DNA of 64,000 bases, from assembly GCA_964019165.1 (NCBI GenBank), contig OZ025279.1:11968076-12032075 (forward strand). Reading direction: 5' to 3'. The first letter of the stretch is position 1. Every line of letters starts with the position of its first letter. Below are positions 1 to 11,801 of the stretch, one piece after another. This DNA is from Mastigias papua (taxonomy: Eukaryota > Cnidaria > Scyphozoa > Rhizostomeae > Mastigiidae). The notes under the pieces are model-generated. The model made no database searches. It was not told where the DNA came from and saw only the letters and a program-made list of their open reading frames with translations. The position numbers and the translations under genes were made by a program.

Positions 1-121
1 AACAACGACTCCAGACAGAGAGGCATGGAAAAGTGTTGTGGAACGAAGCGCAGTTGTGCCCCCACAACTTGATGGCGTAATTAAGGGACTATGATAATGA
101 TGATGATGATGATGATGATGA
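1..121 (+). mobile_element. LINE 3' end with ATG-repeat tail
   Basis: The first about 90 bases read in frame as the last residues of a non-LTR retrotransposon reverse-transcriptase ORF (DREAWKSVVERSA, ending VIKGL and two stops). This D-R-x-x-W close is typical of LINE ORF2 C-termini. The stops run directly into a (ATG)n microsatellite at about 91-121, which I read as the element's 3' tail. The element is cut by the window's left edge. The family is inferred from C-terminal style only. Confidence 0.55.
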
Positions 122-127
122 TAGTTT

Positions 128-240
128 ATGCAAGATTCGATTCTCAAAATCGCTAAGATTCAAGAATAATTTAAGAATGTTCTTAGGCTCAAAATAAAAG
201 AATTAAGAATATTGAAACTCAACGAAAAATTAGGTATTCT
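128..240 (-). repeat. Partial copy of a dispersed AT-rich repeat (family A)
   Basis: Read on the minus strand, this stretch matches the left part of the repeats at 58845-59215 and 23985-24300. Shared pieces include ATTCTTAA runs, TTTTGAGCCTAAGAA, and a GCGATTTTGAG block in the same order. Only about 110 bases are recognisable. No coding potential is seen. From 241 to 954 I see no gene or clear element. Confidence 0.5.
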
Positions 241-954
241 TACAAAAAAAGTATGTAAAGCTGCGTTTTCCGAGTGTTACACAGACAGACTGGCACGATA
301 TGCATTACGTATGACACTTGGACATATAGATTAACACAAGAGTCTACACAAATTCTGTAAAAAAGATTATAGTCTTCGGTGAATGTTGGAAATTTAAAGG
401 TACATAATTTATCAAATTTCTTAGGTCTCAGAAATCTTGTACTGAACTTTCTTAACTTTTTGAACAGCCTAGTACTGCTTTCTTATAAACCACTTTCGCA
501 TAACAAGTGTTTGCATGGTAAACAGTAAAAACGTTCTAGGTACTTTCTCATCTTTTTGCTAACTAATATTAGCACTACAGTATAGAGGGTAAGCGTCAGG
601 CTATAATATTAATTGGGTAAGTTTTGATATCATACTCGATGAGGATATTTTTGCTCAATCACACTATTATCATAGAATAGTATTGGCTAAAACTATTTCC
701 ATACAATAGTTGTGCAGCAATTGCGGTCCCATATCATTTATTTCAAGCATGTGGTCAGTGGAATAAGTAATGCTTTTCAATGAACTAAGGTAGCTTATTT
801 TTAACCCAGGGTTTTATTCAACGCTCAGGAAGCCTAAACAAAACTGCAGAGCCATTCTTGAGTAAAGTTGAAGTTACAGGTTGTCTTCAAGGCTTCGCAA
901 GCGAGCTCATTCGTTAGGAAGGGGGTGCAAACCCAAAATACGCCGAAAATGGTG

Positions 955-1240
955 TGGTCCAGGCACCGCGGAACAGGGGGGGGGGGCCGGGGGGGCTATA
1001 GCCCCCACTTTTTTTCGAAAATAAACAATAATGTTTTAAAGACGTCAAAAGAATTCACTAATGATTGATTACTGTAGTTTTTCCGGTACTCAAAGGCGGC
1101 ATCTGAATTGAGCACTAGTATTGTGCTACAGGGATTGCTTTTTTGTTTAATCGTGACGTCAATAATAGAGTAATATAGACACTTCGTTAAATTTTAGCTC
1201 CCCCCCCCCCCACTTTCAGACTGCTCCGCGGTCCCTGTGG
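955..1240. repeat. Small inverted-repeat element with G/C homopolymer ends
   Basis: The left end has CACCGCGGAACAG followed by a G10 run and GGCTATAGCCCCCAC. The right end has a C12-13 run, then CTGCTCCGCGGTCCCTGTGG. The two ends are imperfect inverted copies around an AT-rich core of about 190 bases. This suggests a MITE-like foldback. No target duplication was identified. Similar G12-G14 runs occur at 2549 and 3171. Confidence 0.4.
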
Positions 1241-1486
1241 TCGCTTATCGAGCATTTACCAACAGGCGAGTGGCACAAACTTTTGTAAACGTTGAAAAAG
1301 ACGCTTTGGATACTATCATCAAAATGGATCTCTTCCACACAGAAGCAGAGCAACATCTCTAGAATTGTCGACAAAAACTAATATGTTACACATTTGCAGA
1401 CTACCTCTGACGCTAAGGGGATGCCTCACCCCTTGATACCCCCTCCCCCCCAGTGACACTCCTCACTGCCTTCTCGTACTATGGTA

Positions 1487-2095
1487 CAGTCAAGCAAGCT
1501 CAAATAGGACTCGCCTAAGTCGGATATTTCACAAGTGGGACAAAAATGCGTGGTCCCGGTCCGCTTGGTATCAATGCTATACTTTTTCTTTGCGTAAGTC
1601 TGATTTATAAATCGGATTTTTGTGCAAGTCGGATCGTTCGTGAGATCCGGCTTTAAAATAGCGCGATGTAAGTCGGATTTTGATCATAATTTCAGTAGCA
1701 AAAGTGAACATGTTACAGCCAATAGGCGTCATACTCTGAAATGGTTTAAATAGTTGGTCTTAATTAGTTTTTTAGAAGCTATATTTTATAACCAACTTTA
1801 AATTATGTTATCATGATCAATGGTATGATGATGATGATGATGATGATAATGATGATGAGCCAATCTGAGTTCGTAGAATGCATTTGAGTCTTACAAAAAT
1901 TTCAAGAATGGTAATACGGCAAGCGTTGCCTAGCCAAAAAATAAATATTATGATATCATCAGGGGTCGGGCTTTTTCCATCTGTACCGGGCCCCAATACA
2001 AGCTGGGCCTGGACTTCTTTTGTGTGACTCGAACTTCGCAAAAGTCTTACTGTTCTGCTTGGTCAGAGGAGATCCAACTTACGCGAGCTTGACTG
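1487..2095. mobile_element. MITE-like element with CAGTCAAGC terminal inverted repeats
   Basis: The left end begins CAGTCAAGCAAGCTCAAATA and the right end is the inverse of CAGTCAAGCTCGCGTAAGT. Several AAGTCGGAT repeats lie just inside the left end (about 1517-1680). The left boundary follows a TA dinucleotide, as in Tc1/mariner-type elements, but the right boundary is less clear. An interrupted ATG repeat (1828-1857) lies inside. No transposase frame is present, so it is probably non-autonomous. Confidence 0.5.
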
Positions 2096-4513
2096 TGCCT
2101 AAAAAAGGCCCCAAACAAAATAAAGTACTTGGCAGATGAAAATACAGCACACTCATGCACACAAATATCGCATGCAATCGTGCGGTAATAGGACAATAAT
2201 CAGTTCTGGAAGCGGTCCAGACCGCCTCGTGTTACGTAATTATGAGCTCATGTGTTTGTCATGTCCCACTCATGTACTATTTTTAACAGGAGAGTCTATT
2301 GCAAGTAAACAATCTACAAGCTTAACCGGATAAACATGTAGATTGCTTATTTACCTTACTGTTGGAGATGATGGGTTATACCTAATTTTAACGTGGACCT
2401 TTACTTGAGAAAAGAGTGTATGGCATTTCCAGCGCAAAAAGCAACAAACGGGGTTGGAAACATTGTTAAAAATCAATTAGCGGGGGACCGCAGTTAAAAG
2501 AGTAACATGTTAGAAATATTCAGACAAGTCCCAGAAATATCTCAACGGGGGGGGGGGGGGCAATGGAACCACTGCCCCTTGCTACGATGCCTCTGGCTTA
2601 GCCCCAGGCTAGTGAAAACGTACCTTAAAAATAGTCATTTGTTAGTCATCAGAATACAAGTGGCTCTCCCTCGCTTGAAATTTTATATGCACACGTATAC
2701 AAAGGAGGACCGTGTCATAAAAACAACACACAGTTAAACAGAACATAACTTCACAAAGTATTCACACTTTTCAAAAATTATATTGATAATATAAACTGAA
2801 CAAATAATATAAATTTTTAGAACCTTGATGGCTATACCAAACAAAGGCCCATTCTTTTAAAACTAACTCCCCTCCCTTTGACCATAACTGCTTTATTTAC
2901 TTTCATACTATCTGAGCAGGACCTCTGAATCATGTCTAATTTATCACTGTTACCAACAAGAATAAAACAATACAAGTCCTCGACAAAGAATCAGAGGCCT
3001 TTGCATGCAGTCATGTACAACGAAGGTCACAGGCTGTGATATATTACACATACACAAAAGGAACTAAAACCACATATCTTCTGTCTCAAAGCTAACTGCG
3101 ATATATATATATCTATGGCAAATACACATTCTATCAGTAAAATGGTACACCCAGGAAGTGGCGGCACCACGGGGGGGGGGGGGGCTCAGGAGGCATATCC
3201 TTCTCAGTTCTCTCCGAGATTGACTCGAGATCTGATTCTTCCAAATTCAAGGTCAAAAGTCTTCGATAGCTCATATCATTGCTCATTACTACCCTTTACC
3301 TGGGTCTTCCTATGCGCACAATTGTAAACAAAGCTCGTTGTATCAAAGGGCGTGGTCGTACAGGGCCCGATGAGGTCTGCGCTGTCTGTAGGGGCTGGTG
3401 CCACCCAAACGCCCAGGCTACCAAAACGTTGCCAACGCATCTCATGCTCGTATTGCCAAAGAATCCGAGGAGAGCTGGTTAAACCGTGTTCAGGAAATTA
3501 GGTCAATACAAATGTCATGCCATCAAATGAACCATTTGTCTACACTAATCGTACATTGCGACATTACGCCTGTTACTTTGACAAGCATTTTATCATCTGC
3601 TCTACGCAACACTAAGCAATAAGTCCAACGATGCTCTACTGACATATGTACACATACGCAAAGCATCACTGGTGTCCCTGAAAGCTAAAATACACAAAGG
3701 ATAGGTCTACATAACAATAACTGAACTTTGATGGAAGAGAAAGAGGTCGGGGTGCATGGCGTAGTATCGTAATGCTGGAAAAATCTAATAATCATGACTC
3801 AAAAACCTAGATATAAACAAAATTCAACTTCTAAACCCTTAGGCCTTGTGATAAGCACCAATTGCATGTCTCTCCCAATAAAATATGACAATCTACTCTC
3901 ACTGTTTAGCTAGCAATGAAAGAAATGGCTATCTATGAATAAAATGGAAAGACTAAACAGGTGGAATCTTTTAGTCTTACCCCCTGCAGCCTAATACTGC
4001 TACTCCATCTGGCCAGACCTTCACATATTGTAAATACAAAACACCATGGGCAAAGTGAGTTGATACATTCCCATAAAAGTCCAATACCTAACTAAAAACT
4101 CTACATTACCCTGGTTAAATGACATTTCAGCATCGTCAGGCTGTATATACTATCTCAACATACACATTTTTTATAAGGAACCTAGCCCAAGGCCTAGTTA
4201 TAAATTTCCTAATTTTTTCTATATACCTTGACTACATTGTAGAACCAAAAATTGCTTAGTACATTTAATACTGTGGACATGATAAGTTTTAAGGCAGTGT
4301 ATTAAAGATATTATAAGGAACCCTCCATGAAGCACTTGCTACATTGTTTATATGCAAGTCATGTCAATTTGACTTCTAAATTTTCTATTTGTTAAAGCCA
4401 TAAAATGTAGTGTCCTACAAAGTTGTTCCTTATAAAAATATGCATGTAGACAGTGAATACTTCCATATGTTCAACTTAATAGCATAGCCACCCAATGTTT
4501 CAGAGCTCTGTCA
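2096..4513. other. Intergenic, no gene recognised
   Basis: No supported gene is seen. The stretch has two long G homopolymers (about 2549-2560 and 3171-3184) and several copies of a TTATAAGGAAC / GTTCCTTATAA motif pair (about 4175-4440) that may mark decayed inverted-repeat elements. The short open frames here have no family signature. Confidence 0.5.
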
Positions 4514-4630
4514 GGTCTATTTTCTCCCAACCTAACTGATCAATCATCATGCAGGATTCTGACCACACATACTAAGACTAGGCCCATTCTGCAGGATAAC
4601 TGGTCAATTGGGTTGGGAGAAAATAGACCT
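4514..4630. mobile_element. 117 bp foldback MITE, copy 1
   Basis: The ends are perfect 20 bp inverted repeats, AGGTCTATTTTCTCCCAACC on the left and its complement on the right. Pairing continues imperfectly inward (ACTGATCAATCATC against GATAACTGGTCAAT). A second copy of the family lies at 34085-34211. It has no coding content. It sits downstream of the 5359-7146 gene. Confidence 0.75.
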
Positions 4631-5358
4631 TATCAGATTTCTCAAACATTTGGCAGCTATGCTCTACTTAATGAATTAGTCAACACATCCAATTGTCTAC
4701 TTACTTCATATACTTAATTCTACTTACACATGTATACTATATAACCTAAAAGGTAAAAGTAACCCTGCTATGTTTATATATACTGTATCTGGTAAAATGG
4801 AGAGGACAGATTGCACCCATACTTCTTGGTATGTTTCATAGCATTTCACACTAATAAATCTCTCCTGTTCTGTAAAATGGATTGTCTGATACAACTGAAT
4901 GACAGTAATAGTAGCAAAATGATTGTATACATTCATATCTGTATCTACTAATAGAACAAGCACTGAATTATGACACAGAGAAAGGCACAAAGGTGCTTTA
5001 CAGGCACAACTGAAAAAATAATCTATCTGACTTTTGTTCAATATGTAGGATAACAAACCTAATATCTCATAGGTTTCAACTCTTATACCAAGCATCAAGA
5101 ATGCCTTGAATAGCACAAGGTAGCATGGCAGGATCTTAAAAATACTGTCCCTTTTGCTGATCTGTCGAACAATGTGATGTAATGGAGATAAAATCATATG
5201 TGATTTATAGCATTTTCTCTCTAATTATAGAAACCTTACTTGGCTATATTTCTGGGTCACTCCTGATACTATATTCTCAAAGCCCATTGCAAAAATGCTG
5301 CAAACAAGGCATATATCTCCACAACATTGCAAGTTCTCTTATATTTCAACACAGCTTC
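4631..5358 (-). other. Downstream flank or 3' UTR of the 595-codon gene
   Basis: This AT-rich sequence lies just past the stop of the minus-strand gene at 5359 and is where its 3' UTR would lie. A minus open frame at 4724-5197 is hydrophobic and matches nothing I know. I treat it as chance. Confidence 0.35.
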
Positions 5359-7146
5359 TCAAGTACCCTCAATCTTGAGAGGAGTAATGTTCACTTTATG
5401 CACATGTTTTCTGTGTGATGTCGACCTTCTTCTTGGTGGAGGCTTTGGTTTTGGCTTAAAAAATTTGTGTACCTCAGGATCTGCCTCCTGTTTAGCTTTT
5501 GCTTCCTTGTCAGCAATTGCCTTAAGTTCCTTCTCCCTCTGTTTAATGGCATCTATAAAAACATGTCCCTGTTTATATAAACTCTTCCCATTTTCATACA
5601 AACTTTCAAATTGCTTACTCAAAAACTTCATAGAATGCCCATATGCTCCAAGTTTTTGGTTTTGAACCACACCCCTGTCTGTGGCCTGTGTTTGAGTTTC
5701 ATCAGCAATTTCATACACAGTTGGTTGGTATATCTGGTACCTACTAGCTTCATCAAAGTCATACAGAAGTGAATGATATGAAAGTGCACGTTCCTGTTTG
5801 TCAGATTCCCCCTTAAATGCGCCTAAAGCCACATCAGATTGTGTCCTTGCTCTGCCATCTAATTCCTTTTCAAGTGAGCGTTTCCTGGCTACCTCAATAT
5901 CAAGGCTCCAAGTAGAGAATTTTGATACAATTCCATTAAATTTACCAACATAGTCATTTATCCCTCTCTTATGTGTATGTTGCTCTAATGTGCTATCTGA
6001 ATCCTCTTTAATATTATCAGTGTCAACCTTCACAAATTCCAGATCTAAACTTTTTGCATTAAACATTACTTTTTCACCAAATGGTGATCTTGAACCACCC
6101 CTCAGATTTGGTGATCCACTAAAATTGATATCAGAGTACGCCCGGCCCATGTTCAGGTCGATTTTCTGTTCCTTTCCAAGATCTAAACTCCATGTTGATG
6201 CTAGACTCTTCGCCTCCTGAGCCGATTTAGATCCGTCCCATTTCATATCTCCCTCCTCGGAAAGCAATGAGTTGTCACTGCATCCAGTTCCAAGTTTATC
6301 AAGATCTAACGACCACCTAGCATCAGGATTTCTCCTCTCTGACTTGCTGAAGATACGCCTCTGAATCTTTTGATTCAAATAGGTATTGCTAAATGTTTCA
6401 GATTTCTCGGATTGTTCGTCGCAGTCAATACAGAGTGGTTTGAATTCCTCGGCAGAAGGCGAGGCAGTCAAAGAATGGCTTTCCCCATTGTGAGAGCTTA
6501 AAGTCGATCCGATCGAATCATGTCGAAAGATCTCATTATCAAGGCCTATGTCGTTAACACAGGACGCACTGGGATCAATAGTGTTGTTTTTTATAGTATG
6601 CTCTATCTTGCCAAATTCTTTCTCTTCCGATTCCAATTGTGGCAAGACGGGAACATTAATATCACCAGATTCGCTGCCATAATATCCGCTTGTATTCTCA
6701 CTAGGCCCAGTAGCGCATGAAGTGTTTTCACAGTCCTTCGCTCCAGCATCAGCTGCAACGTCTAGCTCAGAAAGAATATCAGGACAGGAGATAGTCTTTC
6801 TTTTTCGTTTATGTCTCTTTCGCCTTGATTTTGGGGGTTTGAGGTATGACTTGACGATTTCAGATTTGCTGTCCTTCGGGGCATCTGTCTCCTCCTCGAA
6901 CACATCGGGAAGGGAGACACTTCGTTGGCGGCTGAGGGTTCCTTGCGATGACTTTTTCGAACTCAAATCAAACTCACCATCACTATCCGTAGTATTCCCG
7001 TGACCTGGTGGAAATGCAAAGTCGTCGTGTACAGATGGAGTTGGAGGACTTACAGCGATAGACGGTACTTCGCCTTTGTGTTTACCTTTGCCTCCCAAGA
7101 TTTTTGTCTTAAAATCTTTGATTTGGAATTTTGAGAAAATTCCCAT
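5359..7146 (-). CDS. Unrecognised Ser-rich protein with WSLD repeats (595 aa, single exon)
   Basis: This is one uninterrupted frame of 595 codons. Its ATG has a good context (G at -3, G at +4) and its stop is TGA. I do not recognise the family. Visible in order: a basic N-terminus (1-25); a Ser/Thr-rich acidic stretch; SVSLPDV (76-82) and TISCPDI (118-124), both preceded by basic residues; a run of Arg/Lys at 106-117 resembling a nuclear localisation signal; four repeats W/K-S-L-D-L/I at 278, 319, 365 and 413; RAYSDI (335) and RTQSDV (434), which look like basophilic kinase or 14-3-3 sites; a charged Lys/Glu helix at about 505-556; and a PKPKPPPRRR tail near 564-573, a possible SH3 ligand. 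There is no signal peptide or membrane segment. Most of the chain looks disordered, so it may be a phospho-regulated scaffold. That function is inference. The coding call rests on length, codon continuity and repeated peptide motifs. Confidence 0.85.
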   Translation of the reverse strand: MGIFSKFQIKDFKTKILGGKGKHKGEVPSIAVSPPTPSVHDDFAFPPGHGNTTDSDGEFDLSSKKSSQGTLSRQRSVSLPDVFEEETDAPKDSKSEIVKSYLKPPKSRRKRHKRKRKTISCPDILSELDVAADAGAKDCENTSCATGPSENTSGYYGSESGDINVPVLPQLESEEKEFGKIEHTIKNNTIDPSASCVNDIGLDNEIFRHDSIGSTLSSHNGESHSLTASPSAEEFKPLCIDCDEQSEKSETFSNTYLNQKIQRRIFSKSERRNPDARWSLDLDKLGTGCSDNSLLSEEGDMKWDGSKSAQEAKSLASTWSLDLGKEQKIDLNMGRAYSDINFSGSPNLRGGSRSPFGEKVMFNAKSLDLEFVKVDTDNIKEDSDSTLEQHTHKRGINDYVGKFNGIVSKFSTWSLDIEVARKRSLEKELDGRARTQSDVALGAFKGESDKQERALSYHSLLYDFDEASRYQIYQPTVYEIADETQTQATDRGVVQNQKLGAYGHSMKFLSKQFESLYENGKSLYKQGHVFIDAIKQREKELKAIADKEAKAKQEADPEVHKFFKPKPKPPPRRRSTSHRKHVHKVNITPLKIEGT

Positions 7147-8749
7147 ATCAACCTCTTGGATTACTCCACGTTCTAGCAGATTTCACGCAACTTCAAAAGT
7201 GATTTTACAATGCGACTTATATCAACATGTCAAAAGTTAGATAATTTACCAGCTCAAATGTCAGGAATAAAGAAATCCTTACAACACTAGTGAAAATACT
7301 GTCGTTCTTCTCGACTCAAAACGTGTACGTGTACTCTATCTCACGGTGGCGATTTCTATTCTTCGGTAGCACAGCTCGCGTGTCCTAAAATAAGTCGACG
7401 CATCTTTGATAGTGAAGAAAGGTGTGAAAGGTTGTTGATGTTTTAACTCGTAGTACATCCAACCCTCTCGCATTTACGTAGGTCCTTTGATGATCTTTAG
7501 TGAAAACATTCAACTAGTGCACGGCGCAGAAGCAACCCATGTGACTCATTTTCCTCTTTTGTTCTTTTGTTTCATGAAAGGCCTATGGATATCTTTGTGT
7601 TTTGTAAAGTAAATCTCTTCTGACATTTGGGAAGGCGGCATCATTCAAAAGCATCTTAATGACCAATACATATTGGATTAGTCAAATACAAACCAATCTG
7701 TGGTTCAATATGTGCGATAAGCCAGACCTTTGTTAGTGTCCTTACCTGGAAGTGACCAAACACAATGCAAACTTGCTAGATAAGCTGATCCTATACAAAT
7801 ATGCTGAGAACATATCAAAGAGGTGAACTACCATAAAGACAAAAGATTATCATGAGCTGAGACTAATAGTCAAATAATTCTTTTCTTCCTCTTCTACTGC
7901 AACTTTTCTTTACGCTAATTGCAGCCCCGTTCCTATAGTGGGGTGCAAGGGGTATCACAGCTCCAAAATAAACATTCTATCGGCAAATAAACCAAAATTT
8001 GCTAGTTCTATCTGCGAATTGCCTTGATATTTATCCATTCTAGGCAGGCCTGATTCTAGGAGGCTGAGAAGAAGAATAAGGTGCTGCAGGAAAGCAGACA
8101 GCTCAGGAATTTTTCACATTTATGAATTCACACAGTTTGCCCATAAATCGAACGCATGATTTGAGTACATACTTTTCAGTCATGGGAGACACTCCCATTT
8201 TGTCTCTAAAGGGAGAGGGGTCTCATTGCAAGAAAGTTATGCTCTGATGAGTTCCATTGGGCATGAAAGCTTAGGGGGCTAAATAGAACTTATTCAGTAG
8301 TCCGCATAAATTGGCTTAGAAGCTATGGTTTTAAATGTTAACGAAACAAAGAATTACCCGTTACTGTTTTACAAGACACATGAAATTGTAAAATGCGAAG
8401 TATAAATTATCTAAGGAATAAACACAATTAAAGTGTAAAAGATACAATCCTCTCATTAGCAAAGGCGCATTGAACATATCCGATCATGTTTATCAAATAA
8501 ATGTTCTTAACCTCGATCTGGACATTTTGACACTCTGGGATCTTCCAGCTTCAATTGAGCTTGGTCCGAAGACTCAGTGCTGCGTTGCAAAACGCTGTTT
8601 TTATTTTGTCTTTGGGGCTATCAATGTCACAGAACTCTCTGATCTCAATCTGCACCTATCGTTTGCTTGTAGTCTTAGAATCTCCTTTTTGCAATCAAAA
8701 AAAGAAATTATTTTTCTTGTTTTCCAGTTCCTCGGTTTTAGTACCATAT
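7147..8749. other. Upstream region of the 595-codon gene; no other gene
   Basis: This should hold the promoter and 5' UTR of the minus-strand gene ending at 7146. I could not place a TATA box or a confident 5' splice site. From about 7600 it is ordinary AT-rich intergenic DNA without recognisable protein frames. Confidence 0.35.
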
Positions 8750-9613
8750 CAGGGGCGGATCCAGAACAAAAAATTGACTGACTTACAAATGTCGAGTCCG
8801 ATGTTAGCGCCTTCGGCGCAAAAATTTACCCATCTTTCTAAGAATGCTTTCTCACAACAGTAATTGGTTCATCATGCCTGGAATGGCTCAAAATACGCCT
8901 ATTTGGGTGCACTTGAATATTGTACCTGGTCTCCCAACATTCTCTAAATCTAAATCTTTCACTCTGGGGTAAATTTTGATATGGTCAACAATTTATCCAA
9001 TGTCACAGGAATAATCCAGCTTAGGAGGATTTCGGCCCTTGAATGGAAAATAAAGTCTTCATTAGTCACTCTCATTAGGAAAAAGAATTTCTCATAGCTT
9101 ACTACTGTCAGAAGTATTTCCAGCCTGCTTTTTTTACAATTTTCTTACAGGACTTTAAGGCTTTGCCCTCAAACATGATATCATCTGTTGACCATAAATG
9201 GTGTTTCAAAAATATTTCCCCACATCAGGAAAATCTTCAACAATGGAAAGAGGAACTATATGATTTGCTTTGAATAATAGGCTGGGATCCTTTAAAGAAC
9301 CACGATACAGGGGCCAGAGAAGGCTTGTGGTTGGTCTCACTGGCATAGAATTCCCTTGGCTCAAGGATCACAGTAACAAGACTGAAATAATTCCTGCCAG
9401 TCTTTTATCCACTGGTTTGAGGAAACTATGGCCTGACTGGAGCATCAAGCACACTTGTCATTGCTTTCATGCAAATGAATGGCATCCAACACCTGTTTTC
9501 AAAATTACAAAATCCTCCTCTCAATATTTCAGGTATACTGTATATCTCTTGTAGCAGATCACTTACAGGAGAAGATGAGCATAGCTCAACCATTTTCAGT
9601 CTAGACTCACCAT

Positions 9614-9975
9614 TCTCAATTGAAATTATGGGTAACAAGGTAGGAATTAGAAACATAGAAATCTTAATGTAGAAAAAGATCTTCTCAGGTACTGTAACAG
9701 CTCCTAGCAGTATTGCAACCTTTTTTCACTAGGTTGGTACAAAGAGGAGGAGCTGTATAGGCTGTTACCATCAGCCTGACTCAAACATTTAAAATTCTGT
9801 ATAGCCTCAAAGTTCTCAATTGAGAGCATGGGAAACAAGATGGGGATGAGAAAGGCAGGAATCTGAATGCAGATAAAACTCTGCTGAAGTAGGAGCTCTT
9901 ACCAGTGTGCAAGCTTTTTTCACCAGCTATGAACAAAGAGCAAGAGTTGCATAGGCAGTTACCAACAGTAGTTGA
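9614..9975. repeat. Diverged tandem duplication inside the 8750-11375 element
   Basis: A block of about 160 bases starting TCTCAATTGA occurs twice (about 9614-9773 and 9817-9970). Matching order runs from ATGGGTAACAAG / ATGGGAAACAAG to TTTTTTCAC and the final GGCTGTTACCATCAG / GGCAGTTACCAACAG. Divergence is large, so the duplication is old. No function is seen. Confidence 0.6.
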
Positions 9976-10324
9976 ACTGTTAATAAGTTGAAAGTTTTCA
10001 TTCAAAATTGCTATGATTCAGAATTAGAATGGCCATATGTTGTAAAGCCTCTAAGCTGTTCATGAGATAATGTGCAATATTGCAAGCAGAAAGCTGCACT
10101 CTTATAAACTTCAAGAATGGATATGTCTAAGTGAATCTGTACTTGACAAATGCTCGCTACTCACAACCCCTTGACATGAAGTAGCTACTCACAACCCCTT
10201 GATTTCAAGTGGAGCACTGATTGGAAAACAAAGTTATCCAAGCAAAAAGTTATCTTAAGCAAAATTGCAACCTATTCCAGCATTTCTTAAATTAGTTTAA
10301 ATACTATTCATTCATTATTATGGC

Positions 10325-10445
<121 letters not shown>

Positions 10446-11520
10446 CTGAGACCTAAGTGACAACACATCTACTTTAAGGTACAACCTAAAATGATTGGGT
10501 ATTCATTCAATTCCATATCAAAAGAATGAAAAACTTGATGGAATTGAGGGAAAACCCCTAACCCATGTTTAATACTCATATTTAATACCCATGTTCATCT
10601 CATCTACTATCTAAAACCTTTTAGCTATAATTTTTGCTCGTTATGAAGTTATACGTACTTGGGAACCTGACATTAGACTTGCTCGCCGTATGCTAGACTA
10701 AAGTAAATCAATAGTTCAAAATAAGTACAGTGGGAGCAAACCTTGCAGGGAAAATCCCCTCGTTGTCCTCTGTGTTAAGAAATGACATGAAGTTGGGTAC
10801 TGATGCACATTTCTCCAGACCCTTCTTAATGTTTCTCCCTAATTCCCTCAGAATCATTGTTGTTGTGAAGAATGATTATGAGGCTACCTAGCTGTAAGTC
10901 ACTGATAGACTTCTTGACCGACTACTCGCCTTTTTTGACTGACTTACAAAAACAATAGGACCCCAAAATGGTTTCAAAATCAATAGGTTTTTTATGACTG
11001 CGCATCCTATGATGCAATTTTGACTGACTTACCAATCATATTCGCCCATTTTATTGTCTAAAATACAAAAGAAAACAATTGATTTCTGGGGTATTGCGTA
11101 AGTGGAGTGACGTCAAGCATAAACCAGATTTAGTTGAATCCTGGCCTCTTTTTCCAACGTTGCGATGATGTAATCATGAACCATGAATAGAAAACCAGAC
11201 CAGTAAGTCAAAGGACAGTATAAAGAAGATAATGGAAGAAGTTTAAATCGAAAACTGCAACTTTAGAATATTTTTGTCCTGTACTGAGAAAAGAAAATGA
11301 TATAAGTCTCAGGAAATTTTCTAAAAATTTGACTGACTTCCGTAAGTCGCGTAAGTCGGTCTGAATCCGCCCCTGCCATATTGAAAAAAACAATTGGCTT
11401 TTCTCGGCTAATCGGGAATGCATACAATATATAGGGGAGCTAGGGGTATGGGGTGTCATACCCCTACCTTTTCCAGAAACTGTCGGTAGTTTCTTGGCTT
11501 GTCAATGACTTTCGGTTCGT

Positions 11521-11801
11521 CACCACCACCACCACCACCACCACCACCACCACCACCACCACCACCACCACCACCACCACCACCACCACCACCACCACCA
11601 CCACCACCACCACCACCACCACCACCACCACCACCACCACCACCACCACCACCACCACCACCACCACCACCACCACCACCACCACCACCACCACCACCAC
11701 CACCACCACCACCACCACCACCACCACCACCATCACCACCACCACCACCACCACCACCACCACCACCACCACCACCACCACCACCACCACCACCACCACC
11801 A
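11521..11801. repeat. (CAC)n / (GTG)n trinucleotide repeat, 281 bp
   Basis: About 93 units of CAC with a single C-to-T change at 11733. It lies 145 bp outside the right end of the 8750-11375 element. The minus strand is (GGT)n, which can fold into G-quadruplex. All six frames are open across it, giving artefact homopolymer proteins (Thr, Pro, His, Val, Gly, Trp). I do not call a gene. Confidence 0.95.

Noticed and set aside
4724..5197. 157-codon minus open frame next to the 595-codon gene
   Set aside because: Hydrophobic, low-complexity composition and no recognisable motif; better read as 3' UTR or chance.
5327..5665. 112-codon plus open frame inside the minus gene
   Set aside because: Antisense shadow of the 595-codon coding frame.
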